64,000 nt of DNA. It comes from Planococcus citri (taxonomy: Eukaryota > Arthropoda > Insecta > Hemiptera > Pseudococcidae). The notes beneath the pieces are model-generated. The model saw only the letters and a program-made list of their open reading frames with translations. It searched no databases and had not been told where the DNA came from. The position numbers and the translations under genes are program-made. How positions within the stretch are numbered: position 1 is the stretch's first letter; each line of letters starts with the position of its first letter. Shown here in pieces: positions 1 through 12,239 of this stretch. The DNA lies in contig NC_088680.1 of the NCBI RefSeq assembly GCF_950023065.1, forward strand, positions 21,192,559 through 21,256,558, written 5' to 3'.

Positions 1-1670
1 TAAATACCCTTTTTTTTTTAAATAAAAAAAAAATCAGTTTATTGTCAAAAACTCCAAAAATATCAACTTTTGAGTAGAATGAGCTTAGTGATCATTTCAT
101 CTCCTCTCATATACCTATCAAATATGTTATTGACCAACTCCGTGGCTCCAAGGAGGGGGGAGGGACTGCGCTACAACCCCCTCAAAGTGACATGATTTTA
201 AGTAAATTTATGTTTTATGAATTGGGACTTGAAACCAGTTCTAATTGATGAAATGAAGTCAAACTTGGGGAATGGGATTCTTTTGGGAGCTATAGTTGAC
301 CCCTGGAGTGGGGAGGGTCGAAGTTGAAAATTACATAAAAGTCATTTTTGGGGAGGGTCATAATACGGCCTCAAATGGATGAAAATGGTCCAAAATCATA
401 CCATTGGTCAGTACCCACATTGTGATGAAGATATTCAAATTTCAGCATCTTAGGTCATTTCCACTCCTAAGGGGTAATTAAAATAGGAAAAAATGAGGTT
501 TTTCCACCTTAAAAGGAGTGGGGATGACCTAGGGAGCTGAAATTTGAATATGTTGATCACATTGAGAGTACTGATCAATGTAAAAATTTAAAATGATTTT
601 ACTTTGGATTATTCAGAAATTTTTAGTGAAAAATTTGCATTGGTTTAATTCCATAGGATCCTTCAATTTTGCCTAATTTTTTCGTCTCAAATTCTCCTCG
701 ATGGTTTTGTAAAATAATCATTATTTTCGTCCTAATCATTATGACGAGGGAAGGTGTGTAATTTTCACGTATTGGTGATTTTTTGCAAAACTGTTGAACT
801 TCGCTGGCTCATCTCGACACTAATTGAGCTGGGAGCAAATCTGTTCGTGTGGTTTTGAAAATATTAGGTTTGACATTCCATTTTCGAGATATTCTGAAGC
901 CTCCAACTTGACTATTAATTACTTCAGGAGCGTGGAAAGCAATTTTTCTATCTGAAAATCAACTCGAGCCTTATTCAAAGTAAGTATGAATCGCCAAAAA
1001 TGGTCAATATTGAATTTTCAAAAATTCACCCAAAATCAGAAAATAAACTTGGCAGCTGAAATTTTGGTGATGGGAGTTTCGGATCATGCTCTTTCTAAAA
1101 ATCGCAGTCTTTTTCAAATCAAAAGGGAACACCTCGAGAGGTTCCCCAGCAAGATGCTTGACCCCCCCCCCTCCCTCCCTCCCTTTCTAAGTGGTCTCAT
1201 TCGGATTTTTTTTTTGCATCGGGGAGATGTAGAAATTCAAATCATATTTTTCAAAGGGAGGTTTTCCCACATGAATATATATTTGATGAAATTGCAAAAA
1301 TTTGAATTTTTGAGGACCAGTAACTCCACATCTTTTTAAACTGAAAATTAAATTTTTTATGGATATTTTCAATAAGTCAAGCTAAAAACTATCTTTCTTG
1401 AATTTGGTCAAAATCCAAGTAAGTTTTTTTTTCGATTCACCTCAATGTACTGATTAATATGGCCATTGATCTTACATTTGATCGATCTCACTGTTTGAGA
1501 ATTCTATAACGAAATTAAAATCTCCTCTGACCATTTTCCTTCCTTTAAATTCCAACTTTTGAAAACTTTTACTCCAAAAAAAAATAGACCCAAGAACGAT
1601 TCGTTGAAAAATTGAAAATCAATGCGATTCAGAAATATAAGAAATCTTGACACAGGTAGTCACCTCTGTA
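1..1670. repeat. Repeat-derived AT-rich DNA
   Basis: This holds diverged interspersed-repeat sequence with purine-rich blocks such as GGAGGGGGGAGGG near 155 and a pyrimidine run of C and T at about 1158-1192. It includes the inverted repeat at 402-580. Open frames at 986-1339 (plus) and 1187-1372 (minus) overlap each other, have no recognisable domain and look like chance products. No gene seen. Confidence 0.5.
402..580. repeat. Inverted repeat with ~72-bp arms (foldback/MITE-like)
   Basis: The left arm at 402-473 and the right arm at 507-580 are reverse complements over their whole length with roughly 85% identity. Shared words include TGAAATTTGAATAT, GATGACCTA/AATGACCTA and GTACTGA(T/C)CAATG. 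The spacer is about 33 bp. The similarity stops abruptly beyond the outer ends, as expected for a foldback element or a MITE remnant. No clear target-site duplication is visible. Confidence 0.75.
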
Positions 1671-3640
1671 CCTAAACCTATCTACACCAATTTCCCTGAA
1701 ACTGGAACCGATCGGCATCTTTTCAAGCCAAAAGACCGCGATCGGTACCCGAAAATTAATTAATTTGCACGGCATTCGGCGAGCTAATCCGTTAACAAGG
1801 CTGTTTCGCTTGATGAGACTAATTCAACGTGGCTAATTTCCAATAATTCATTTTGATTATTTATTAACGTTTTGTTTAAGGAAAAAAAGGCGTTCCCATT
1901 TTAGACTTCTTTACGATGTAACTTGCTGGCTGTCGTTGTGTAGCCTATGTGCTGGAGCTGCGTACCCGTACATACACTATAGAGAACTTGGACTCACATG
2001 GGCTATAGCAAACGTGGTTCACATATCTACTCATATTCGACATTTAATTAAAATTTATATACCTCATCTCTAGACCTACACATATGTATGTACGAATGCT
2101 GGTGTCGATTGGTCTGTGTGGATGGGTGCAGAAGGAAGGCGAGGGGGCGTTATCACGTGTTTTCACATTTTACGGCGGAATAAATAAAATGAAAAAATAA
2201 AAAGAGGAAAAGGGCGCGATTGATAATAAAACGTTACTAGCAACGCGTCCGTCGCTGAGGAAGGCGTCACTTCCAGTTTATCGTAATGTTAAAATCTAAC
2301 CTTTCTGTATTACCATTACCGAGCATGTCTTCCCATGGTATAGAATGCTGGGTATTATAGCATTGCCATTGTTTTTAGTATTTTTTTTTCGGCTCGAGAG
2401 TCGCTTATCGGAGAGCTGTACGAAGCGAAGGACACTACTCATCGGAAGTTGGCATCGTGTGTATTCTCGAGTTAGTCTTTTCCCAATCTTGATCCCGAGT
2501 ATCTTGCTCTGTTAACTCTATGTCCATCGTAGACGAGGACGAATCGAAGGAGAATCATAGAAGGGGTTCTTTACTGAAAATTAATCCTTGTGAGTTTGAA
2601 TTTTTTGCAACTGAAACGTCAATTTTCAATTTTTGCAGCACAAAATTTATTTTTGTTCCAATTTTTTGAACTCGATCGGCAATTTTTTCTCATGCCTTTC
2701 CAATAAATTCGTTTCCAACTCGAAAACAATATTTATCTCAATTTTTCCTATGAAATTGCCAATTTTCTGCTCAGTTCGTCAGTTTTGAAGTTTTTTTCAC
2801 TAGAATTCAATTTTTCCATGCTTGAAAATTTACTCTTCTACTCGTATATAGTCAGCAAGCTTCCCCCTGCCCATACTCAGCCCATCCCAGATCAAAAAGA
2901 CTCGAGCTTTTCATCATCTCGCACACGTTTTCTTGGAAGTTACCAACCGAGAAATTTGTATCCAACTTTAATTTAGAGCGAATTGAAAAAATTTATAAAG
3001 CCGTAGGAAGTTGATCTGGCGTAGCGACAACGCAACTAGTAATTACCTATTCTCCATCCTTGTTTAGTCTTCGTGCCCGCGTGCGTACACTGCAGAAGAC
3101 ACACACAAATACAAGGTTTCGACACAAAAGAAGAAAAAAAATAGCGAAAAAAAAACGAACGAAAAAATGAAAGCTTCTTTGCTATTAGCAAACGGTAAAC
3201 ATACGTAATACACGCCCATTGCAGCTGCTTCAGGATAGACAGTATAACTATCTATTTCAAAAATATGTTACACTCGATGATGTTTCCTTCTGTGTGCTGT
3301 GACGTTGTTTTGTTTTTTCCGAATTTTTTCAATTTTGGCGGGGTTTTTTCTTCTGTCTGATGAATGACGATGATTTATGGGGCAGCTCGAGAGATCTCGA
3401 TCTTATTCTTCGTGGAAATTTGCCTATACGAAACGGACCATCGATCTTGTAGGTATCTAGTATACATAGATCATCAGTTCATCACATCCTGATCGAGTTA
3501 GCGTGAAATATGATTGATATTTTTACCAAGTATTCGACTGGATCGTAGTTGCTGGGATTTTTTTCAGGTGGGTGGCGACGACGCGACGACGGCTTTCTCA
3601 ATTGGGATTTGGGATATTTGAGGTTTATGAATTATAACTT
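1671..3640. promoter_or_regulatory. Repeat-poor island, candidate regulatory DNA
   Basis: GC and CpG content rise sharply here. The core at 1671-1880 carries several homeodomain-type words (TTAATTAATT, CTAATTC, GGCTAATTTCC, TAATAATTC) and one TAATCC, the Bicoid/Otd/Pitx-type site. The block at 2090-2300 contains a CACGTG E-box and the words CGCGATTGATAA and ACGCGTCCGTCGC. No coding exon is evident. The regulatory reading is an inference from composition, motif density and position inside the Dll intron. Confidence 0.35.
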
Positions 3641-6110
3641 ATAAGATATGCGAATGAAGAAGAAGAGAGACGTAGTTTTTGTGGATTTTTTTTCGCATTG
3701 TTTTACGGCTCGGTATGTTCCAGTGAGTAATTCCAGACGAGGACAATCGAACAGTCTGTGAGACTGAATTTGAAATTTGTTCGATGAGTATACCTAGCAT
3801 TAAAAAACATGTTTTATGAATTATCACAAGAAAGTGAAAATTGAGATAGTTAGACTCTCTGAATTCAAATTTGGCGATGAAAAGGAGATATTCTTAGGGT
3901 GTAAAATTCTATCGCAAAACGTGATATTTTTATCAAATTATGCTCGCTGGCAATACGTTCATTTTCAAAATGTCAAAATCGATTATATTTGTTGAAAATG
4001 CTAGAAAAAATTTCAAAAGTTTTGGTAGCATTTGTACTGATTGGAAGAATTTTTATTTACCTGCATGCCCATTTTCGTACCCTTCGATCAACATATCTCC
4101 GGGATGAGCTCAAAATCCTATATTTTGAGGCCATGACCCTCCCAGGAATCATCTTTCTGAAAAAATCAACTTAGGCTAATTCACCTATCTTATCAAACTC
4201 CAATTATTATTGTTTTTTTTTTTTTTTTTTTTTAATTTTCATTCAACTTTCTTCACCACGTTCTGTGATGCATCCACAGGTCTAAATTTTTTTTTCAAAT
4301 TCATTCACAAAATAATCTTTTAGAAATTTTATTATTCCTAATTTTTCAATATTTTAAATAAAATGTTCAGATTTTGAATGTTTTTATTTTTATCCAAATA
4401 TTCATGCATTTTGGGCAAATTTTGTTGAAGTTCATTACTTTTTGGTAATTTTTAGTGTCTGCTGCATTTTGTTCTGATTTTTTGCATCATTCAAACACTT
4501 GTTTTGAGCACTTTCGACAAATTTCACCAAAGTTTCATCATTTTGTAAAAATCCACAGTGTTTTTTTAAAATTTTAAAATAATTTTTTGGGCTTTTCGAA
4601 TGGATGTGTTTTTAGCTATTTTTTAAATATTTTTTTTAGTGTTTTTACATTATTTTAACATGATTTCTACACTTTTTTCGTGTATTTTGGTCCAATTTGG
4701 CTGAAATTCTATCACACCTATTTTTAGATTTTTGACAAATTTTATCAAAACATTTTTTTGACATATTTTACAGTGTTTTTGCATCAATTTGACGAGGTTC
4801 TGATGCATTTTTGGCAACATTTCATTCTTATGGGCCATTTTAAGTGGTTTCAATACTTTTTCAAATTTTCACCCTATTTTATTACGTTTTGGTACATTTT
4901 TTATGAAAATTTTATGGGTTTTTACAGCGTTTTTAATGCTTTTCGAGTGTTTATTGTTAACATTTTTTGATAGATTTTTTGCAAATTTTACTGAAATTTC
5001 TTCATTTTTTTAGTGATTTGTGGTGTTTTTTAATGTTTTTTATTTTTCAAGTCTTTTTTCAAAGACTGTATTGTTTATTCAAACGATTTTTATTTCAACA
5101 GAATGTTGAACAGTTCTGCTTCTATTATTTTAGATTTTTGTGTACTGCAACTATTTTACTTACCTACTTATATTTTGCTTTCTTGCTAAAATCCCCAAAA
5201 AGTTCTGCTTTTTCTATTTTTAAATCAAACTAGGGGACTTCGACATTTCAATTATTTTTCAATTTTGATAAGAAAAGTTCAGAAATTTTAAAAGTTTGGG
5301 TTTTTAGGCATATGTTGGTCTTTTTGGCGTTAAATCGGTTCAAATTTTTAATTTGAGGTTTAAATACAATTTAGAGAAATTTTTTTTCAACTTTTTGTAT
5401 TGATTTTCGGCCTTCTCTCCCTTCAATGTTGGGTCCTTCAAATCAAAATGAATCCTTTGAAGACTCGTTGAGAGCGTTTGATTTGAACAAAATCAACTTT
5501 TTAGCTCAGATAGGGGACAAATAATTATTGAACATTATAAAAAATTATTGAAATTGGTGTAGCAGAGGCTGACGAACTGTAACAACTTTTTACTAGTTTT
5601 TTCCAAAAAATTTTAAATAATTTACTTATTGATAAATTAAAAAATTTTAATGTTATCATGTTCTCACTTTTGCAGTATTTTTTTTTCATTTTCTCGCTTT
5701 CGTTTGAAAATTGTAAATTTTTAAATAAATTTTTTCACCTAAAAAATATTTGACCCCCCCTCCCCCTCTTCCTTGAATACAGGTATTCGATAAAATGTCT
5801 GCTAGAAGATCTGTTTTTCAAAATCTAAAATAAATAAGGGGGAAAAGTTCCACAAAAAGCTCAGAGTTCAACACCTCAAGCTTCAGAATCCAATTGGAAA
5901 AATTATCGTTTTCCATTTCTGTTTCCTGAAGGAGGGGGGAATACCCCTTCTCTTCACGAGCTGAAAAATACCTCTCGTCGCATTTCCGATTAACGGCATT
6001 TTAATTATGCAATAATTCCAACATGCTGGAAGAACCTCCCTATAAAATTGCATACCTAAATCGCCTTGAAATAAATTCCTCTCTCTCATCACTCTTCGGT
6101 ACTTTTCCAT
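3641..6110. repeat. T-rich degenerate repeat block
   Basis: From about 4200 to 5240 the plus strand is a T-rich degenerate array built on loosely repeated phrases such as GTGTTTTTGCAT and TTTTTGACAAATTT, spaced some tens of bases apart. A run of 21 T lies at 4213-4233. Open frames at 4650-5233 are Phe-rich on plus and Lys-rich on minus and simply mirror this composition. A C-rich tract sits at about 5754-5768. No gene seen. Confidence 0.5.
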
Positions 6111-7700
6111 TCATGCGCTCGCATCGTGTTGAAAAAAAAATCAGCGTATCGAAAGTAAAGCAGAAATAAGAAAAATGAAAGAAGGAAAAAAAATGCTAAT
6201 TAATACGAATAATATAGGTGGCATAAACGAGTAAATAAAACGCTTGTGGCCGCGTGTCGAGTATATAGACGCAGGTATGCGGCAGCAGAGTAAGAAGGTA
6301 CGGACAAGGCAATAGCACCCGGTTAAGTAGCATGTTTTCGAGGTTTACAAAAGACACATCATAAAAATCATCCGATAAAATCTAGCAAGCAGCCGGTGAA
6401 AAAAGAAGGGGGAAAGCCGAAAAAGGGATAGACGACGATAAATTTGGTATAATGTTGTATTTACACGGTGAATTACACGAACACCATCACTATACTCACT
6501 AGCATGGTATGTGTTTATGTGTGTATGGTGTATGGAGAACCCCCTCGAACTGTTAGAAGAGCTAATGACCTATAAGATGACGCGAGTTTCTCAGTAGGTT
6601 CCAGCGAGATCGAGAGAGGTTTCCATGTATACGAGTATGATTCATTGAGATGTCGGCATGATGATGGCGGCGGTTTCTTTCAGATGACAATTGAACTGTA
6701 TCGGAGTCGTTCTGAGAATAACATGATACTGGTGGTGGAACCAGCCGACGACGAATGATTATGTACATTTTACAAGACTGGTGTGAATGTGTATGTGAGA
6801 CGAAATTTCGTATACTCCCACAATTTTGCGCAATTCGTAAGCCACAAAATACAACTCGAGAGCTCGGTGTAACGGCGAAGGTCGAATTATCTAATGGCCA
6901 ACCACACCGCAATACTCAAAGCGGAAAATATAACCGACTGAGGAGGAAATTTTCTCCCTAACCGTAAGTTCGATAGAATTTTTTATTCGATAGAGATATA
7001 GGCGAGTGTATGGATAGATAAAAATGTAATAGCTACACGTGTGCACGACTATAAAACATTTTGTAAGTATTTTAGGCAACTAGCGACGACTACAAGCCGC
7101 ACATACACTATGTACACACGGTATGATGCGAGTAAATGTAGGTACTATACGATCGTAATTTAGTGCAGGAAACGGATCGCCGTCGACTTCCGAGCTTGTT
7201 CGCCGTCCCCTTTGCGTAGGAATTGTTTCGTCGGACCGAACAATGCAAATTAGTGATGCATATTATATGCAACATATTTTTCTTTCGAATAGTTTTAATA
7301 TGCAAATGTCGAGGAAAAAAAACGAGTTATGTAAATTGTCAAGCATTTTTCTCAAGTATATTAACCGGTGTAAGTTCGTAGCTCATTTAAAGTTTCACTT
7401 AAGAGGAGCTAAAATTGAAAGAAAAAATGATCGCGCGTTGATGATGATGCTGTATACGCGATGCGATACGATGCCATGTTATAATTACATGTATGAGTAT
7501 GAGATAAGCGCGCGTAGAAACTGTATCTTGGGTTTTAATATACATAATATGGAATATGTATGTTGACTCGGGTGCCACGGAACAGAAGCTTGAGCTCGTA
7601 CCTCGTAGATCGACCTTCTCAAGAGTATGGTATCTTGATGAAATCTACTGTACTTTTGTACATCGTCGTGTATCTTTTCCCAAAACATTATTAACATAGT
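6111..7700. promoter_or_regulatory. CpG-containing island, candidate regulatory DNA
   Basis: Composition changes to a more balanced, CpG-bearing sequence, for example GGCCGCGTGTCGAG near 6250 and CGCCGTCGACTTCCGAG near 7180. Several short overlapping open frames on both strands (6562-6961, 7108-7697) have no recognisable domain, contradict each other and look spurious. Unique-looking, gene-free DNA inside the Dll intron is a reasonable candidate for enhancers, but nothing decisive is visible. Confidence 0.3.
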
Positions 7701-8480
7701 TTTATGGACAGGAAAAGTCTAACGGATATAGTTTGGAAATTTTCATTATTTGGTTTATATATAGGGCATACGTCTTCTATTTCAAAAGTCGAGTGTTTAT
7801 TTTCATGTATGAAAATTATGACTGCAATAAACAAGGTATGAAGTAGAGTAAATTCGTGATGATCTTGAAAGGGGAAATGATCGGATCTGATCAGATCAGG
7901 AAATAGAATGTATCTGAGGTAAATAAGCAGATCTTATTATTTGTCCACTCATCTGAACAGTTCAATCCACATCTACTCAGGGAATGTGAAGACCACATGG
8001 GAAGAACCAGACAAGTCAAAAATTTTCAAAAATGAATTTAGGGTTGAATTAAATTTACACTGAGTACCTACCTAGTAAAAAAAATGTAGTCCATTTGGAT
8101 TTTGAAGAAATTTGATTTTTTGTAGTAAAAATGGCATTTAGAAAAAAGAGGAGGAATGAGAAATGAGCCGAGACCAATAAATCTAAGGCAAAAGGAAGAA
8201 AATTTCAACATTAATTAGTATTTAGAATGCGGAAATTTTTCATCATGTCATCATGATAATCGATTTTCATCGAATTCAAGTTATTGCAAAATACTAATTT
8301 TTCGGTATTTTGCTTGATTTTTTTACGAAAAGGGTGATTTTTCAACTCACAAGTTGGTATCTCTTCATTTTTTTTATATTTCGCCTCGAGTTGTGTTTGT
8401 GGGATGTTGTGTGATGTGATATATTTCCAGTCATTACTTTTATGAAATTCAAATTCACTACAAAATTAGAACATTATTTT
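7701..8480. other. AT-rich sequence, no feature recognised
   Basis: A short palindromic cluster of GATC words (GGATCTGATCAGATCAGG) lies at about 7886-7903. Otherwise nothing beyond AT-rich intronic sequence is visible. Confidence 0.4.
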
Positions 8481-9345
8481 GATACTTTTAAATGCTTAAG
8501 AAAGTGACTCGTCTGGTTCTTTCCGTGTATTTACTCTTCAATGTAATCTCTCTCACTAACCAAGTTTCGAAAGTTGGTGTTGTTTCTTGCCCAAAATTTC
8601 TGAAAAATTGTCGTCTGTGGGCAAAAAATTCCAATATGGCATTTTTTTCAAAAATTGCCCGAAATTTTTGTTTTGCTGCCAAAAATTTCCAAAAAGTCTC
8701 ACCTTTTTAATACCTAACATTGTCAAAGTCTCACATTTTGTCAATTTTTTTTAAATGTATCAAGTATTTTATTTTTTTAAAAATGCAAAAAAAAGTCTCA
8801 CTTTTTCGATTTTTCCAGTAGTATTTAAAAAGTATTGATTTTGCCAAAAATTGCCAAAAATGCTTGCTTTTTACTAAATTGCTAAAAAATCGTTTTTTAA
8901 ATCTAAAAATGCCAAAAATTACTGAATAGTTTTTTTTTTGCAAAAAGTTCCAGAAAGCTCATTTTTTTTCTAAAAATTGCTTACGAAGCTCTGCCTTTTG
9001 TAAAAATTATCAAAATGTCTTTTTTTTTGCCAGAAACTGTCAAAAATTCTCACTTTTAAGTACGTCATTACCAAAAAGCCTTGCGAAAAAGTCTCACTTT
9101 TTTTACAAAAATTTAGAGAAAGAATCATGTTTTTGCTTTTTGCTAAAGATGTCAAAGTCTCAATCAAGCTTCATTATTTGATTTTAATCAGAATGTTCAA
9201 GTTCAGTATTGTTTCAATTTTTTTCACATTATTTTTATTGAAATTAATTTTCAGATTTTTTATTGGTATTTTTTTTCTGTGTTGAAATGTTTTCCTTACA
9301 TCTTGTGACTTTTTTTGGTTACTTTTTCAACTTTTTTTTATTAAT
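8481..9345. repeat. Family A repeat, copy 1
   Basis: This is an array of degenerate units that alternate the words CAAAAAGTCTCACTTTTT and TTTTTGCCAAAAATT. It contains the phrase GAAGCTCTGCCTTTTG near 8985 that marks array units in other copies. It is followed by a 3' module (CAGAATGTTCAAG near 9190, then TTTTGGTTACTTTTTCAAC near 9312-9330) that recurs after copies 2, 4 and 5. All five copies have the T-rich strand on plus. Short open frames inside are composition artefacts. Confidence 0.65.
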
Positions 9346-10920
9346 GCTTACAAATATTATATTCTTGCAATTTTTGAATAGTACAAAACAACTTTTTTTT
9401 TCATAGAAATTTTCAAATGTTGACAGCACTGCAGTTGAAAATTTTTGGCAATTTTTTTTCAGAATTTTTTATAAAAATGTTTGGCTGATAGTTCGATCCA
9501 TTTTCCCACGTTTTAAAAAACAATGAGAAATTGCACATTTCTCGATTTCCCAACTTTTGAAACCTCTTTTGGAAACAGAAACTGGTCTCGAAGCGAACCA
9601 GAAATGGTTCAGGTGGTCGAATAACTCAAATCGCACCTTTTTAGAATGGTTTCAGAAATTTTCTCTGCGGTTAAGGTTGTAAAAGATTTGAAAACACTTT
9701 TTTTTCGAAAATGACAAAACTTTAAAGACTCCATTATTCTGCCTCTTTTGATGTTGGGGGTCCAAATTTTCTCTGATGGGCAATTCTCTAATTTTGCACC
9801 CACTTTAACTTTTAAAACATGTTCAAAACACATTATTGAAATAAATCATTTTTGTAATTTTTCTCGGAAAAAATTGATGATCATAATTATTATATCCATT
9901 ATCCATCTACGTATGTAGTGTACAATCTGTTGTAAAAATGGGATTGATTCATGCCAACTTGAAGGGGAAGAGAATAGCGAAAGTTTTGAAGCTTTTTAAC
10001 CAGAAATTGACATTTTTGACGAAGGCTACAGCACAGGAAAAGCAACTCAATGCAATACTTTTGAATATCTAAAAATGTAAGCAAAGCAATTTTTACTGAT
10101 TTGTTGATGATCGCACACAACTTGAAAGAAAAAATTTTAATTAATTTTTTGGTGAGTTTTTTTCAAAAAGGGAAATGCTGTACTAAATTTTACCTCTCTG
10201 GCTCTCTCTCCTCCCTCCCATAAAACAAAACTTCGGGGAATAATTTGAAATTTGCCAAAAAAAAATGAAATTAGAAAAAAATGGCTTGAAGTGAGAAGTA
10301 ATCCAAAAAAGTTCCAAGTGCATATAAAATTAGTTTAGAGGGAAAATGCTCCCAAGAGAATCAGTCGAGATAATCTGCTTCTGATTTTCAACAAAGAGTG
10401 GATTTTTGATTTCATCCACTCGCAGGATTGATTTCTTAATTTTCATTGAATTTAGCTATAGAACAACTGAATTTTGAGTTGAGGTACTCAAAAATTGCTG
10501 GAAATCATATTTTCAACTGCCTTTTTGAAATTTTACATCTTCAAAGAAATTTTGAAAATTTATATCGAAAATGAAAATTTCTTTGATGGCTCGTTTTGTG
10601 AGATCAATTGGAGGGAGGGGGGGGGGTTATAATTTGCAGGATTATTACACCCGCGAAGAGAGCGTTTTAGATTTGGTTTATTAGATTGATGTTTTTTAGT
10701 GGGGTTATGAATTTTTGGATTTCAATATAGTTGTCTGGGATGGTCATTATTTTCAAAAATTCGTCAAAATTTGCACAGCTGTAAGTTTGGCTATAGAGGT
10801 TTCAAAATACAATGTGCTCTTTTCAAAAAATGTTTTGTAATTAGAGCCAGAAGCCTCTTTTTTTTAGATCTGATAAGGCTTTGAGCTGTCAAATGAGCTC
10901 AAATTAATCCAAGATAAGTA
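9346..10920. repeat. Repeat-derived AT-rich DNA
   Basis: This is diverged interspersed sequence. It includes a purine block ending in a run of about 12 G at 10612-10626. Open frames at 9609-9833 and 9899-10120 (minus) have no recognisable domain. Nothing else stands out. Confidence 0.4.
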
Positions 10921-11580
10921 CCTTATATCGTCGCCTTAACGACAAATTACTCACACGTCGCAATATAACTGCACTGCAAATAGAATGAGTAAGCACTGTA
11001 GCGATATATCGCCATCTCACTTATAATATTATGTAGAGTGTAAGAGATACGATGCAATGCGCACACAGCACGCACCATTTTCATACTTTAATTAAAAATT
11101 ATAAAAAATTTTAATGCTCTTCCGAGAAGCGCGAAACAATGCGATACGATGTGACAATTAAGTTTGTTGTTGCTTCAATTAAAGCTTTTCAAACATGATA
11201 TGCTACCTACGGTTAATTTATCGTCGTCGTTGAAGCCTTGACGAAGGCAAGAAGAGTTTTTCGCCCCGGTGTTTTTCCTCACACACACACTACATGGCTT
11301 GGCAGTTGGCTATGGCTCAGAGAGGCTCTCAGACGACACATTACTGGGCTATTAAGTGATATTTGATATCGTATCGTATGTATTAAGCTTTGTTACGCGA
11401 ATGAGTTGGGAAAACTCGTCGCTCGAGTGTACCTCTCTACCTTATATATTCTTGATGAAGGAGGTTATGGTACGCTGAAGTCTGAAAAGTTGTGTATTGC
11501 AGTGCGTACTTTAATTATAGCCTAGATATCCTGGGGCCTTGACTGCATGGCGATTGACGATATACGACATGGCGTCAAGT
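10921..11580. promoter_or_regulatory. Repeat-poor island, candidate regulatory DNA
   Basis: GC/CpG content rises, with many TAATT-type words (CTTTAATTAAAAATT near 11087, CAATTAAAG near 11177, GGTTAATTTATCG near 11212). It also has ACACACACAC at about 11280-11290 and a GATATCGTATCG cluster near 11365. No exon is recognised. The function is inferred only from composition and position in the Dll intron. Confidence 0.3.
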
Positions 11581-12239
11581 TTACGAATCGTATTCTTGAG
11601 ATTTGATGTGATATTTTGCGGAATAACGATGAGTTTTAATGATGGGATTGATTTTATGGGTGTATTTTACTCGATTTTTTTTCTTCAATTTTTTCAAGTT
11701 TAAATTGGTAATTTTTTGAGATGAAGATTTTCTGTATTCGATGGCAAAAAAGAGGTATTTTATGGATCCCAAACTTGCTCTAAAAAATGTCATCTCAAGA
11801 TTTGCTTTTTTTGGGAAAAAAATTTACCAAGAGGTCATTTTTGCCATTTTTAAAAATTCGTCAAAAATAGAGATATCAATTTCAGTTTTTCAAAATTTGA
11901 TTCCAAGGTGTGTGTTAAATGCTCTTTCAGTGAGCAAAATTTGGGCTCACAATCGAACCTGATGAGATACAAAAAATATTCTTCGTGCCCCATAATTTAC
12001 TTCAAAACGAAAAAATATCCATTTTACTATATCTAAATACCATTAAACCAGAAACCAACCCATCAAATTGGTATTTTAGGTTTTGGTTTCAGCATTTTCA
12101 TGTACGAGATCTCGTTTTGATTCGTACGCAGTAATTTATCCGCAAATTCGTTATTTATTGGTCAAGTTTAGGTTAATAATGATGTGTTTTGATGGTCATA
12201 AAGAATAATGGTGAATTTCGATATACCTCTTTGTAGTAT
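11581..12239. other. AT-rich sequence, no feature recognised
   Basis: Two overlapping antiparallel open frames (11581-11793 minus, 11741-11962 plus) are Lys/Phe/Asn-rich and have no recognisable domain. Nothing else is seen. Confidence 0.4.

Noticed and set aside
986..1372. Antiparallel open frames of 117 and 61 codons
   Set aside because: They overlap, have no domain, span a C/T homopolymer block and lie in repeat-derived DNA.
4650..5233. Phe-rich plus and Lys-rich minus open frames
   Set aside because: They mirror the T-rich degenerate repeat and carry no coding signal.
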